From: Actinomycetes bacterium
Lineage (GTDB): Bacteria > Actinomycetota > Actinomycetes > Mycobacteriales > Mycobacteriaceae
Length of the DNA stretch: 59,570 nt
NCBI GenBank assembly: GCA_022601135.1
Contig: JAHZJB010000070.1
Coordinates: 1-59,570 of the forward strand
Direction: 5' to 3'
A program made the position numbers and the translations under genes. The notes beneath the pieces were generated by a model. That model was not told where the DNA came from and made no database searches. It was given only the letters and a program-made list of their open reading frames with translations. Positions 7,990 to 16,723 of the stretch are shown here, in pieces. Positions within the stretch are counted from its first letter, which is position 1, and every line of letters starts with the position of its first letter.

Positions 7990-9075
7990 ATGGCTTCAAC
8001 CACTTCCGGGGTACCAGCTCCCACCACCGGACCCGACGCCGGCGCCGTCTGGCACTACGGTGACCCACTCGGCGAGCAGCGGGCGGCTGCCGAGGGCGCG
8101 GTCGTGGTGGACCGCTCGCATCGGGCCGTGCTGTCACTCACCGGCACCGACCGCAAGACCTGGCTGCACAGCCTGACCACCCAGCATGTCAGCGATCTCC
8201 CCGATGGCGCGGTCACCCAGAACCTGAGTCTCGACGGGCAGGGCCGTGTCGAGGATCACTGGTTTCAGACGCAGTTGGACGGCCACACGGTCCTCGATAC
8301 CGAACCGTGGCGCGGTGAACCGCTGCTGGCGTATCTGCGCCGCATGGTGTTCTGGGCCGACGTGGCCGTGGAAACAGCCGATCTGGCGGTCCTGTCCCTG
8401 CTCGGCCCGCAACTGGCCGAGACGCCAGTCCTCGACGCGCTGGGCATTCCTACCCTCCCGGCCGAGGGGACCGCTCTAGCGCTGGCCGCGGACGGCTTCG
8501 TGCGACGGCTACCGGGCTCCGCAGTCGAGGTCGACCTCATCGTGCCACGGGTGCAGGCCGCCGACTGGGGCGACCGCCTGGTGGCCGCCGGAGTTCGCCC
8601 GGCCGGCATATGGACCTACGAAGCCCACCGGGTGACCCAGCGTCGTCCCCGGCTCGGGGTGGACACCGACGAGCGCACGATCCCGCATGAGGTCGGCTGG
8701 ATCGGGCCCGCGGTGCATCTGGACAAAGGGTGCTACCGCGGCCAGGAGACGGTCGCGCGAGTCCACAACCTCGGCAAACCACCGCGCTCGCTGGTTCTGC
8801 TGCACCTTGACGGCGACGGTGACCATCCCTCGACCGGCGATCCTCTTCGATCGGGTGGGCGTACCGTCGGCCGGCTGGGCACAGTGGTCCGGCACGTCGA
8901 CGAAGGGACCATCGCGCTGGCCCTGCTCAAACGTGGTGTGCCCGCGGACACGGGGCTGACCACGGGAGGCGATGTGCAGGTGGCCGCGGTCATCGACGCC
9001 GACTCGATGCCACCGGATACCGGGGTGGGGGCGGGCCGCTTGGCTGTGGAGCGACTGCGCGGCGGCGCCGGCTGA
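7990..9075 (+). CDS. ygfZ: Folate-binding YgfZ/GcvT-like protein
   Basis: The 361-residue protein has a GcvT-like folate-binding fold: a start with H-Y-G-D-P-L-G-E-Q, an early R-S-H-R-A-V-L-S-L-T-G-T-D-R-K-T-W-L-H segment, and the diagnostic K-G-C248-Y-R-G-Q-E-T-V motif of YgfZ/COG0354 proteins. YgfZ uses tetrahydrofolate to help maintain or assemble iron-sulfur clusters in some enzymes. The cysteine in the motif is essential in E. coli. The start at ATG 7990 lies six bases behind a -10 box. It faces away from the putative aminodeoxychorismate lyase gene, as Rv0811c and Rv0812 do in M. tuberculosis. Confidence 0.9.
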   Translation: MASTTSGVPAPTTGPDAGAVWHYGDPLGEQRAAAEGAVVVDRSHRAVLSLTGTDRKTWLHSLTTQHVSDLPDGAVTQNLSLDGQGRVEDHWFQTQLDGHTVLDTEPWRGEPLLAYLRRMVFWADVAVETADLAVLSLLGPQLAETPVLDALGIPTLPAEGTALALAADGFVRRLPGSAVEVDLIVPRVQAADWGDRLVAAGVRPAGIWTYEAHRVTQRRPRLGVDTDERTIPHEVGWIGPAVHLDKGCYRGQETVARVHNLGKPPRSLVLLHLDGDGDHPSTGDPLRSGGRTVGRLGTVVRHVDEGTIALALLKRGVPADTGLTTGGDVQVAAVIDADSMPPDTGVGAGRLAVERLRGGAG

Positions 9076-9122
9076 AAACGACGAGCCAACCGGGCCTGTC
9101 GGCACCCTGGCGGCGGGCACGG

Positions 9123-9208
9123 TAAAGTGTGGACAGGACAATAAACACACTCAGATCGGAGCCGCCTGTAATTTGGGCCGCTCCGTTATTGCGCGAGGGG
9201 GTTCCCCC
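9123..9208 (+). promoter_or_regulatory. Promoter and structured 5' untranslated region of the DUF3073 gene
   Basis: TAAAGT (9123-9128) is a likely -10 box, which gives a leader of about 75 nt before ATG 9209. The leader contains CGGAGC...GCTCCG (stem of six bases), and GGGGG-TT-CCCCC lies directly before the start codon, overlapping the purine-rich ribosome binding site. The structure could restrict translation, but the loop of the second element is too tight to form as drawn and would have to open by a pair. Confidence 0.4.
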
Positions 9209-9394
9209 ATGGGCCGCGGCCGGGCGAAGGCGAAGCAGACCAAGGTTGCGCGTGAGCTGAAGTACAGCTCACCGCAGACCGATTTCGAGCGGCTTCAGCG
9301 CGAGCTGTCGAACGCTCCCGACGATGACCGCTTCAATGGCAGCGACCTGCCGTCCGATGACGACGGGTTGGACGAGGACGATTGGCGGCGCTAG
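9209..9394 (+). CDS. DUF3073 protein, 61 aa
   Basis: The 61-residue product starts M-G-R-G-R-A-K-A-K-Q-T-K-V-A-R-E-L-K-Y, a very basic N-terminus, and ends in an acidic tail (S-D-D-D-G-L-D-E-D-D-W). This is the conserved DUF3073 family of actinobacteria (Rv0810c in M. tuberculosis). No function is known. The opposite charges of the two ends suggest a small nucleic-acid- or ribosome-associated protein, but this is only inference. ATG 9209 was chosen over far upstream starts because the family starts at this methionine and the leader carries no other gene. It converges on purM. Confidence 0.85.
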   Translation: MGRGRAKAKQTKVARELKYSSPQTDFERLQRELSNAPDDDRFNGSDLPSDDDGLDEDDWRR

Positions 9395-9411
9395 CCCGGG
9401 CAGCCTCGCCG

Positions 9412-10485
9412 TCAGAATCTGGGGTGCTGGCTCACCAGTGCCGCCCGCGGCTTGCCCCTACCGCCCTTCTTGACCGTTCCGACGGGCCAGCAGGTCAAGT
9501 GACGGGCAGTGAGTACCGCTAGCGCGCGATCAGTGTCTCCCGGCGCAACAACGGCCACCATGCCGATACCCATATTGAACGTCTTTTCCATCTCGGCCCG
9601 TTCGATGCGGCCGCGCTGGGCGATCATGCCGAACACCGGCGCCGGTGTCCAGGTACCCCTGTCGACCTCGGCCACCAACCCGCGCGGGATGACGCGCTCC
9701 AGGTTGCCCGCCAGCCCGCCACCGGTGATGTGGCAGAAGGTCCGCACCTGGGTTTCGGCGGCCAGCGCCAGACAGTCCTTGGCGTAGATACGGGTCGGTT
9801 CCAGCAACTCCTCGCCCAGCGTGCGCCCAAACTCCTCGACATGCCCGGCGAGGTTCATGTGATCGATGTCGAGCAGCACGTGGCGCGCCAACGAGTAACC
9901 GTTGGAATGCAACCCGGTGGACGCCATCGCTATGACGACATCGCCAGGCTTGACGCGGTCGGGGCCCAGGACATCGTCGGCCTCCACGACGCCGACGCCG
10001 GTGGCCGAGATGTCGTAGTGGTCGGGGGCCATCAAACCTGGATGCTCGGCCGTCTCACCCCCGAGCAGGGCGCATCCGGCGAGAACGCAGCCGTTGGCGA
10101 TGCCGGACACGATCTGGGCGACACGTTCGGGGACAGTTCGCCCGACCGCGATGTAATCCTGCAGGAACAACGGCTCGGCGCCGGACACGACGAGGTCGTC
10201 GACGACCATTGCCACGAGGTCGATGCCGACGGTGTCGTGCTTGTCCATGGCCTGCGCGACGGCGAGCTTGGTGCCCACCCCGTCCGTCGAAGAGGCCAGC
10301 AGCGGTTCGCGGTAGCCCCCACGAAGCGCGAACATCCCGGCGAACCCTCCCAGCCCACCGCGCACCTCAGGCCTCGTGGCCTTCCTGGCTAGCGGCTTGA
10401 AGAGTTCGACGGCGCGGTCACCTGCTGCGATGTCCACGCCTGCCGACGCGTAGGAAATGCCGTGTTGTGCGGCGCGCTCGGTCAT
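9412..10485 (-). CDS. purM: Phosphoribosylformylglycinamidine cyclo-ligase
   Basis: PurM makes aminoimidazole ribotide from FGAM with ATP, step five of purine synthesis. The 357-residue product starts with an S-Y-A-S-A-G-V-D-I motif and has S-T-D-G-V-G-T-K, A-M-V-V-D-D-L and G-E-T-A-E-H-P-G, all typical of AIR synthase, ending in S-Q-H-P-R-F. ATG 10485 was chosen; an upstream in-frame ATG (10542) would add 19 residues without family resemblance. A TAGCCT box lies eight bases upstream of 10485. It is transcribed away from the cupin gene and is one of eight purine genes on this strand. Confidence 0.95.
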   Translation of the reverse strand: MTERAAQHGISYASAGVDIAAGDRAVELFKPLARKATRPEVRGGLGGFAGMFALRGGYREPLLASSTDGVGTKLAVAQAMDKHDTVGIDLVAMVVDDLVVSGAEPLFLQDYIAVGRTVPERVAQIVSGIANGCVLAGCALLGGETAEHPGLMAPDHYDISATGVGVVEADDVLGPDRVKPGDVVIAMASTGLHSNGYSLARHVLLDIDHMNLAGHVEEFGRTLGEELLEPTRIYAKDCLALAAETQVRTFCHITGGGLAGNLERVIPRGLVAEVDRGTWTPAPVFGMIAQRGRIERAEMEKTFNMGIGMVAVVAPGDTDRALAVLTARHLTCWPVGTVKKGGRGKPRAALVSQHPRF

Positions 10486-10559
10486 CGTGTGCAAGGCTAC
10501 TCCGCGTTTTCCCGGAGAACAGCGCCCGCCATCGGTTCCCATGTGACAACCTACCCAGC

Positions 10560-11006
10560 ATGAATTCCATTCGCGGATTCTCGGTGGCCGTCGCGGCGCT
10601 GCTGTTGAGCGTGGCGACTACCTCGTTGGCGGGGGCGACGACCGCGTCGGCCACCCCGGCAGCCGGCCTGCAGGCGGTGGTCCTGTCCCAGAACGCCGTG
10701 GACGGGATCGAATACGTCACCCGTGAGATCACCATCGCCCCCGGGGGGAGCACCGGATGGCATTACCATGAACCCATCGTGTACGGCATCATCCGCTCGG
10801 GCACCCTGACCTGGGCACCGGCAAGCTGCGAGGGCGTGAAAACGTATCCGGCCGGGTCCGCGGTCGCCGAGCCAACTGGGCCCGGCCATGTGCACCTCGG
10901 CCGCAATCTCGGTGACGAGCCGCTGGTGATGTGGGTGAACTACGTCGCGCCGGTCGGGACACCACCGGCGGTCGACATGCCCGATCCGGGGTGTGGGTTT
11001 GCCTGA
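10560..11006 (+). CDS. Secreted cupin-domain protein
   Basis: The 148-residue product has a cleavable signal peptide: positively charged start M-N-S-I-R, hydrophobic core V-A-V-A-A-L-L-L-S-V-A, cleavage likely after A-S-A around residue 35. The mature protein is a single cupin: G-W-H-Y-H-E-P-I is the first cupin motif with two histidines, and G-P-G-H-V-H-L-G belongs to the second. Two cysteines (in A-S-C-E-G and D-P-G-C-G-F) could form a disulfide. A metal-dependent activity or binding role outside the cell is possible; no specific family is recognised. The 3' end overlaps the SDR gene that follows, so the two probably form an operon. Confidence 0.7.
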   Translation: MNSIRGFSVAVAALLLSVATTSLAGATTASATPAAGLQAVVLSQNAVDGIEYVTREITIAPGGSTGWHYHEPIVYGIIRSGTLTWAPASCEGVKTYPAGSAVAEPTGPGHVHLGRNLGDEPLVMWVNYVAPVGTPPAVDMPDPGCGFA

Positions 11007-11985
11007 CACCGGAAAACAACTCAGCTGCCTGGTGACCGGAGCGACCGGCTACATCGGCAGCCGGTTGGTGCCCCTGCTGATCGAACACGGCTATCAGGTG
11101 CGCGCCATGGCCCGCACACCGGCCAAGCTGTCGGGCGCCTCCTGGCGGGATCGCGCCGAGGTGGTGGCGGGTGACCTGACCGAACCGGAGTCGCTGAACG
11201 CGGCGTTCGCCGGAATCGACGTCGTCTATTACCTCGTCCATTCGATGGGCACGTCGAAGGACTTTGTCGCCGAAGAGGAACGTTGTGCGCGCAACGTGGT
11301 GACCGCGGCACGGCGGGCCGGAGTCCGACGGGTGATCTATCTGAGTGGCCTGCACCCCGAAGGCGTCTCGCTGTCGAGGCATCTCGCGTCGCGCACGCTG
11401 GTCGGCGACATCCTCATCGCCTCCGGTGTCGAAACCGTCGTCGTACAGGCCGGGATCGTGGTGGGTTCAGGATCGGCGTCCTTCGAGATGATCCGCCACC
11501 TCACCGACCGTCTGCCCGCGATGACGACACCGAAATGGGTGCACAACAAAATCCAGCCCATTTCGATCCGCGATGTCCTGTACTACCTGGCCGAGCTCGC
11601 CACGGCGCAGGTGCCCACGTCACGCACCTGGGACGTCGGAGGCCCCGACGTGATGGAGTACGGCGAGGCGATGCAGGTCTATGCCGATGTCGCCGGCCTG
11701 CGCAAACGGGTGATCATCGTCCTGCCCTTCCTGACGCCCACCATCGCGAGTTTGTGGGTCGGCCTGGTCACGCCGATCCCGTCGGGGTTGGCCCGGCCGC
11801 TGGTGGAATCGCTGGAATGCGATGCGGTGATGCACGAACACGACATCGACGCCGTGGTTCCTCCACCTCCCGGCGGGCTGAGTAGCTATCGGGACTCGGT
11901 GATCGAGGCGCTGCGCCAGGACCGCTCGGCTCCCCACACCGGCCGGCGGCACCTGATGCGATTCAGCCCGGCCGCGCCCCAGTAG
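10993..11985 (+). CDS. NmrA-like atypical SDR, NAD(P)-binding protein
   Basis: The 330-residue product starts its Rossmann fold with V-T-G-A-T-G-Y-I-G-S-R-L-V (TGxxGYIG), the pattern of extended or atypical SDRs with an NmrA-like N-terminal domain. The region V-V-Y-Y-L-V-H-S-M-G and later R-V-I-Y-L-S-G-L-H-P are conserved strands of this group, and the catalytic YxxxK is absent at the usual place. Such proteins are often annotated as nucleoside-diphosphate-sugar epimerases, but the substrate is unknown. GTG 10993 is used; it overlaps the end of the cupin gene by 14 bases. It converges on purF with only 13 bp between. Confidence 0.7.
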   Translation: MGLPDTGKQLSCLVTGATGYIGSRLVPLLIEHGYQVRAMARTPAKLSGASWRDRAEVVAGDLTEPESLNAAFAGIDVVYYLVHSMGTSKDFVAEEERCARNVVTAARRAGVRRVIYLSGLHPEGVSLSRHLASRTLVGDILIASGVETVVVQAGIVVGSGSASFEMIRHLTDRLPAMTTPKWVHNKIQPISIRDVLYYLAELATAQVPTSRTWDVGGPDVMEYGEAMQVYADVAGLRKRVIIVLPFLTPTIASLWVGLVTPIPSGLARPLVESLECDAVMHEHDIDAVVPPPPGGLSSYRDSVIEALRQDRSAPHTGRRHLMRFSPAAPQ

Positions 11986-11998
11986 GTCGGGCCGACGT

Positions 11999-13540
11999 TC
12001 AGGGGCGACGAATCGCTGCGGCGCCGCCGTCGTCAGCCTGAACCGGGACCCCGGTCCGGGCGGCAGTCTCCAGCATGTGCTCGATGACGTTCTTGCCCAG
12101 CGCGGTCTCCTCGGGCAACTCGATCGGATAGTTGCCGTCGAAGCAGGCAGAACACAGCCGCGACGCGGGCTGCTCGGTAGCTGCAATCATGCCCTGGGCA
12201 CTGATGTAGCCCAGGGTGTCGGCACCGATCGCGCGGCGAACCCCATCGAGCATCTCGTTCTCATCGGCCGAGTTGCTCGCGGCGTTGGCGATCAGCTCGG
12301 CCGGGGTGGCGAAGTCGATGCCGTAGAAGCAGGGCCACTTGACCGGCGGCGAGGCGATCCGCACGTGCACCTCGACGGCACCGGCCTCCCGCAGCATTCG
12401 TATCAACGCACGCTGGGTATTGCCGCGGACGATCGAATCGTCGACGACGATCAGGCGCTTGCCGCGGATCACTTCCTTGAGTGGGTTCAGCTTCAGTCGG
12501 ATGCCCAACTGCCGAATCGTCTGCGACGGCTGGATGAAGGTCCGCCCGACGTAGGCGTTCTTCATCAGACCCTGCCCATAGGCGATTCCCGAGCCCTGCG
12601 CGTAGCCGACCGCGGCCGGCGTGCCCGATTCGGGGACACCGATCACCAGGTCCGCGTCGACCGGCATCTCGGCGGCCAGCCTGCGGCCGATCTCGACCCG
12701 GGTGGCATGCACCGACCGGCCCGCCAGCACGCTGTCCGGCCGGGCCAGGTAGACGTACTCGAAGACGCACCCCTTGGGCGTCGGATTGGCAAAGCGCGTG
12801 GAGCGCACCCCATCGGCATCGATGGCCAGCAGTTCGCCGGGCTCGATGTCCCGGACGAATGCGGCGCCGACGATGTCGAGTGCCGCGGTTTCGGAGGCAA
12901 CGACCCAACCGCGATCGAGCCGGCCCAGCGACAGCGGCCGCACCCCGTAGGGGTCCCGTGCCGCATACAGGGTGTTCTCGTCCATGAAGGTCAGGCAAAA
13001 CGCCCCCCGGACGGTCGACGACAGTTCGAGCGCGGCCTGCTCCAGGGTGGAGTCCGCCGCGCCGTGGGCAAGTAGCGCGCCCAGGATGTCGGAGTCGGTG
13101 GTGGCGGTGTTGGCGCCGCGGTTGCCCATCAAACCGGCCTCCCGGGCGGAGGCGGTCAGCTCGGCGGTGTTGACCAGATTTCCGTTGTGGCCGAGTGCCA
13201 CGCCGGTGCCCGCGGCGGTGTTGCGGAATACCGGCTGCGCGTTCTCCCACGTCGTGGAGCCGGTGGTGGAATAGCGGCAATGCCCGACCGCGACGTGGCC
13301 CGGCATCGCGGCCAACGTCTGCTCATCGAAGACTTGGCTGACAAGCCCCAGATCCTTGAATACCAGCACCTGTGAGCCGTCGGCGACGGCGATGCCTGCG
13401 GCTTCCTGTCCACGATGCTGCAAGGCGTAGAGGCCGTAGTAAGTGAGTTTCGCAACTTCTTCGCCGGGCGCCCACACCCCGAAGACGCCGCATTCCTCCC
13501 TCGGCTCGTGTTCGTCCTGCGTTGGCTGCTCGGCGGTCAC
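11999..13540 (-). CDS. purF: Amidophosphoribosyltransferase
   Basis: PurF commits PRPP and glutamine to purine synthesis. The 513-residue product has a short propeptide ending at E-E-C-G-V-F-G, where the cysteine becomes the N-terminal nucleophile after self-cleavage. Residues about 20-260 form the Ntn glutaminase domain (H-R-G-Q-E-A-A-G, G-H-N-G-N-L-V-N), and residues 270-450 the PRTase domain with the PRPP motif V-V-D-D-S-I-V-R-G-N-T. The GTG at 13540 was chosen because GGGGAG lies about ten bases upstream and the sequence before it is unrelated. The open frame reaches further upstream, but those residues do not belong. The sterol-carrier-like gene lies directly upstream on the same strand, as Rv0807-Rv0808 do. 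Confidence 0.96.
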   Translation of the reverse strand: MTAEQPTQDEHEPREECGVFGVWAPGEEVAKLTYYGLYALQHRGQEAAGIAVADGSQVLVFKDLGLVSQVFDEQTLAAMPGHVAVGHCRYSTTGSTTWENAQPVFRNTAAGTGVALGHNGNLVNTAELTASAREAGLMGNRGANTATTDSDILGALLAHGAADSTLEQAALELSSTVRGAFCLTFMDENTLYAARDPYGVRPLSLGRLDRGWVVASETAALDIVGAAFVRDIEPGELLAIDADGVRSTRFANPTPKGCVFEYVYLARPDSVLAGRSVHATRVEIGRRLAAEMPVDADLVIGVPESGTPAAVGYAQGSGIAYGQGLMKNAYVGRTFIQPSQTIRQLGIRLKLNPLKEVIRGKRLIVVDDSIVRGNTQRALIRMLREAGAVEVHVRIASPPVKWPCFYGIDFATPAELIANAASNSADENEMLDGVRRAIGADTLGYISAQGMIAATEQPASRLCSACFDGNYPIELPEETALGKNVIEHMLETAARTGVPVQADDGGAAAIRRP

Positions 13541-13610
13541 GATCAGGCTGCTCCCCAGGGGCGGTGGCTGATGCGGCTCAGTGTACGGTCCGCAGCGGCA
13601 AAACGCGGAA

Positions 13611-14018
13611 TCAACCGGCGGGCGGTGGGTGGGGTGGGACGACGACCGGCAGAGATCGAGCGATCTCGCCTGCCCGCGCGCCCGACACCCGCATCGCACC
13701 CGCCGCGACAGCGTCTGCGAAGGAAAGCAGGCCGGTCGCCAGCAGAAGCCAGGTGCGCGCGTCGGTTTCGACCAGGTTGGGCGGGTTGCCGCGGGTGTGT
13801 CTCGGGCCGGAGATGCACTGCACGGCGACAAACGGTGGCACCCGCACCTCGACCGCGCTTCCCGGCGCCAGAATCGCCAGAGTTCTGGCGGTGGCGCGTA
13901 CCGCATTGGCCAGCGCCGCGCGGTCGGGTGCGGGCAGGGCGTCGTCGCGCAGCCAATCCAGCACCGCTGCGACCGCAGCCCGGGTCTGCGCCGGATCGGG
14001 ACTACCGCGGACGGCCAT
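13611..14018 (-). CDS. Sterol-carrier-like family protein (Rv0807 type)
   Basis: The 135-residue product is the bacterial sterol-carrier-like family found directly before purF in mycobacteria. It has T-L-A-I-L-A-P-G-S-A-V-E-V-R-V-P-P-F-V-A-V-Q-C (split here for clarity), then P-R-H-T-R-G-N-P-P-N-L-V-E-T-D-A-R-T-W-L-L-L-A-T-G. No catalytic motif is visible. The family is thought to bind hydrophobic ligands by analogy with SCP-2; this is not tested. Start ATG 14018 was preferred to 14033, which would add five residues. It is divergent from the FAD monooxygenase operon, whose promoter lies immediately upstream. Confidence 0.65.
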   Translation of the reverse strand: MAVRGSPDPAQTRAAVAAVLDWLRDDALPAPDRAALANAVRATARTLAILAPGSAVEVRVPPFVAVQCISGPRHTRGNPPNLVETDARTWLLLATGLLSFADAVAAGAMRVSGARAGEIARSLPVVVPPHPPPAG

Positions 14019-14036
14019 GCCCCAGGGTCTCAAAGT

Positions 14037-14066
14037 TTGACATCCCTGCCACTTTCTTCATACATT
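14037..14066 (+). promoter_or_regulatory. Sigma-A type promoter of the FAD monooxygenase operon
   Basis: TTGACA (14037-14042) is a perfect -35 hexamer, followed after 18 bases by TACATT (14061-14066) as -10. Transcription would start near 14073. The -10 box lies inside the left arm of the inverted repeat at 14057-14093, which fits repression. Confidence 0.6.
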
Positions 14067-14093
14067 CATACGAAATTTGGGTGAATGTATGAA
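14057..14093. promoter_or_regulatory. Inverted-repeat operator with 12-bp perfect arms
   Basis: TTCATACATTCA (14057-14068) and TGAATGTATGAA (14082-14093) are perfect complements separated by 13 bp. The site covers the -10 box and probable transcription start of the FAD monooxygenase operon and ends ten bases before its ATG. The operon ends in a TetR gene, so this is the likely autoregulatory operator. Confidence 0.7.
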
Positions 14094-14102
14094 AGGTCGA
14101 CG

Positions 14103-15608
14103 ATGACACTGGGTAAGTCTGCGGTGGTCCTGGGGGGAAGTATTGCCGGCCTCTCCGCTGCCGGCGCCTTGGCCGACTACTTCGACCAGGTGATCGTGCT
14201 CGAGCGCGACATACTCCCCTCCGATGCCGAACATCGACGCGGGGTGCCACAAAGCAAGCATCCGCACTGGCTGCTGAACTCGGGGCGTCGAGCCATCGAC
14301 ACGCTGTTTCCGGGCTTCGTGGAAGACATCCTGGCTTCGGGTGGATTGCTTCTCAACCCGACGTTCGACGCGGCCTACTTGGAGCGAACCGGATGGGCTG
14401 CCCGGAAAAAATCCACGATGACGACGATCTACAGCTCCCGCATCCTGATCGAGCGAGTCATGCGCGACAAGGTTCGGGGGTTGCCGAACGTCACGATTCG
14501 AGAAGGCGTGACCGTCCAGGGACTCGAATACCGCGATGCGGGCAGCCCGGGAGGCGGCGTCACCGGAGTCCGCTTCCAGGAAGGCCAGGCCCAGCAGGAA
14601 CTGATCCGCACGGACCTCGTCATCGACGCCATGGGTCGCGGCTCGCCGGTGCTGAACTGGCTCGAGGCGGCCGGGTGGCCAGCCGTGCCGGTGAAGACCC
14701 TGGACGCCAAGGTCACCTATATCTCGCGCTGGTATGACCTTCCACCAGAACAGCAGCGCCCGGATTCATGGTGGTGGCGCCACATCGTGATCATGCCTGC
14801 GCAGGATTCCGACACCAGCAGGCCCCCAGAGCATGCTTTCCTGTCCAACTTCTTCCCGATCGAGAACAATCGCGCACTTGCCTGCATGGGATCCTGGGGA
14901 CTGGAGATGCCGCGCACGGACGATGATTTCATGGCCTCCGCCGAACGACTCCGGACACCGGTGTTCGCCGCTGCCATGAAACAGTGCGAACCCACCTCCG
15001 AGGTGCACCTCACTCGCGCGACCGGCAACAAATGGCGTCGCTACGATCAACTCCCCACGCCGCCACTGGGGTTGGTGTTCGTCGGCGATTCGATCTGCGG
15101 GTTCAATCCGTTCTACGCACAGGGGATCAGTGCAGCCTCGTCATCCGCCCTACTGCTCAAGTCAGCCCTCGGGCGAGCCAGCGCAACGGGCGGGGCATTG
15201 GATGAGGCCTTTGTCCGCCGCCTCCTGCGGGAGCAAGTCAAGGAACTGCAGGTCCCCTGGAACCTCGCCATGGCCCGAGATCGGGGCTACGAGTGCGCGA
15301 CCGGCACCGAAGCGCTGCCGAACTGGCAACGACGGATAGTTGCCGCTATCACCTGGCCGGCCTTCAACGCCATCACCGGCGCGGCGCGAGAAGACGAAGT
15401 CGTCGACGATCACTTCGCGCGGGTTTTCAACCTCGACGAATCCCTCGCGGACATGCTCAAGAATCCGCGCGTGCTGTTCGGCCTTCTGCGGTATCAGGTC
15501 AGACGGCTACTAGGCCGGTCCACGGTGCCGTACGGATTCGACCCGCTGTCGGACCCGCCCGGTACGGACTACACGCCGGCCCCGGCCGCTATTCCGCAGA
15601 ACGCATGA
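14103..15608 (+). CDS. FAD-dependent monooxygenase-like oxidoreductase
   Basis: The 501-residue product has an N-terminal dinucleotide-binding fold (V-V-L-G-G-S-I-A-G-L-S-A-A-G-A-L, a variant with Ser in the glycine motif), followed after the V-L-E-R-D strand by a conserved R-R-G-V-P-Q-S-K-H-P-H-W loop, and an internal G-D-S-I-C-G-F-N-P-F-Y-A-Q-G-I-S segment of the flavin ribityl-binding GD motif. This is the PHBH/geranylgeranyl-reductase-like superfamily. Relatives hydroxylate or epoxidise lipids and isoprenoids, but the substrate cannot be read from sequence. ATG 14103 follows GAAAGG by six bases; an upstream ATG at 14085 lies inside the operator and was rejected. The stop overlaps the ATG of the membrane protein gene. 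Confidence 0.8.
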   Translation: MTLGKSAVVLGGSIAGLSAAGALADYFDQVIVLERDILPSDAEHRRGVPQSKHPHWLLNSGRRAIDTLFPGFVEDILASGGLLLNPTFDAAYLERTGWAARKKSTMTTIYSSRILIERVMRDKVRGLPNVTIREGVTVQGLEYRDAGSPGGGVTGVRFQEGQAQQELIRTDLVIDAMGRGSPVLNWLEAAGWPAVPVKTLDAKVTYISRWYDLPPEQQRPDSWWWRHIVIMPAQDSDTSRPPEHAFLSNFFPIENNRALACMGSWGLEMPRTDDDFMASAERLRTPVFAAAMKQCEPTSEVHLTRATGNKWRRYDQLPTPPLGLVFVGDSICGFNPFYAQGISAASSSALLLKSALGRASATGGALDEAFVRRLLREQVKELQVPWNLAMARDRGYECATGTEALPNWQRRIVAAITWPAFNAITGAAREDEVVDDHFARVFNLDESLADMLKNPRVLFGLLRYQVRRLLGRSTVPYGFDPLSDPPGTDYTPAPAAIPQNA

Positions 15609-16723
15609 GCGTCACCTGCGATCCGGCCGCCGAAGCTGTCACTGGTTTCCTGGGCTTCAATTGCCATGAGGTCAACCCGGTGGTCTCGTTGAACAATCCC
15701 CTGCACCTCTACAGCGCGACCATGCCCATCCTGGAACTGCTGATCATCGGCGGAGCCGTCTTCGCGCTCGTGCACGCGATACGACGGCTGCGCCGCGAGG
15801 CCGACCCGACCAACCTGTCATTGTGGTTTGGTTCACTGATCTACCTGGCCATCACCGAGCCGCCCCTGTACTTCCCGGAATGGTTCGGCTTGGACAAGAT
15901 CTATGGATTCATCTTCGCCCACAACAAGTTCACCGTGCAGTTCATGTACGACCGCCTGCCGCTGTACATCATCGCGTTCTACCCGGCGATCACCGCGCTG
16001 GCCTACGAGATAGTCCGGACCATCGGCGTCTTCCATCGGCGCGGTCCACTCATGGGTGCGGTCTGCGTGGCCTTCGTGTGCCAGGTCTTCTACGAGATCT
16101 TCGACCAGCTCGGCCCGCAACTGAAGTGGTGGGCATGGAACCCCGACAACTACCAGGTCAACCACCCCATGCTGGCGTCGGTGCCGATGACCAGCATGCT
16201 GCTGTTCGCCTCGGTCTCCTTCGGCTTCCTGACCTATCTTGTCGTCCGCTGGGTCGGGGTTGACCCACCGACTGGCCACCGGCCATCGGCGCTATCGGTT
16301 GCCGGACGCACCATTGCGTCCGGAATGCTGACGCCGCTCGGGATGGTCGTCGCGGCGATCCCGTTCACCTTGTTGGGCGGGGATTCCCCCAACACCACCG
16401 CACAGGCCTGGGTCCTGGGCATCGAGTTGGCCGTCGTGTGGCTTGCCGGCGCCTGGATCCTTGTCCGCGAGGCACGCTCAGCGCGCACCGACGAGCCGGT
16501 ACCCCTCAATCCCTTCGTCGCGATTTTCCCGGCGGTCTACCTGGTGACCTTCGCCGCGCTCTGGCTGGCGTCCCTGCCGGAATTCTTTGCCGCCGAGAAT
16601 GGCTTCACGGTAGCGGGAACGCCCGTCGGCAGTGGGCTCTACGTTCTGGCCTGCTTCGGCGCCGCCGCGGCGGTGCTGGCGCTGCTCTACCAGGGTCGGC
16701 GTGCTGAACCGGCCCAGGTCTGA
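15605..16723 (+). CDS. Nine-TM integral membrane protein of unknown function
   Basis: The 372-residue product starts at ATG 15605, overlapping the previous stop in an ATGA. About nine hydrophobic helices are seen (near residues 38-58, 68-85, 115-137, 148-168, 196-220, 238-260, 270-292, 304-326 and 344-365). Between them lie conserved-looking polar motifs: E-P-P-L-Y-F-P-E-W-F after helix 2, H-N-K-F-T-V-Q-F-M-Y-D-R-L-P before helix 3, and Y-E-I-F-D-Q-L-G-P with K-W-W-A-W-N after helix 4. Acidic and aromatic residues at membrane borders suggest an enzyme rather than a transporter. It is always coupled here to the FAD monooxygenase, so the pair may act on one lipid substrate. No family could be named with confidence. 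Confidence 0.7.
   Translation: MSVTCDPAAEAVTGFLGFNCHEVNPVVSLNNPLHLYSATMPILELLIIGGAVFALVHAIRRLRREADPTNLSLWFGSLIYLAITEPPLYFPEWFGLDKIYGFIFAHNKFTVQFMYDRLPLYIIAFYPAITALAYEIVRTIGVFHRRGPLMGAVCVAFVCQVFYEIFDQLGPQLKWWAWNPDNYQVNHPMLASVPMTSMLLFASVSFGFLTYLVVRWVGVDPPTGHRPSALSVAGRTIASGMLTPLGMVVAAIPFTLLGGDSPNTTAQAWVLGIELAVVWLAGAWILVREARSARTDEPVPLNPFVAIFPAVYLVTFAALWLASLPEFFAAENGFTVAGTPVGSGLYVLACFGAAAAVLALLYQGRRAEPAQV

Noticed and set aside
12077..13075. 332-codon plus-strand frame opposite purF
   Set aside because: Shadow of purF with typical composition bias.
13541..13906. 122-codon N-terminal extension of purF
   Set aside because: The extension overlaps the sterol-carrier-like gene in another frame, and the N-terminal nucleophile must lie near the start, which GTG 13540 provides.
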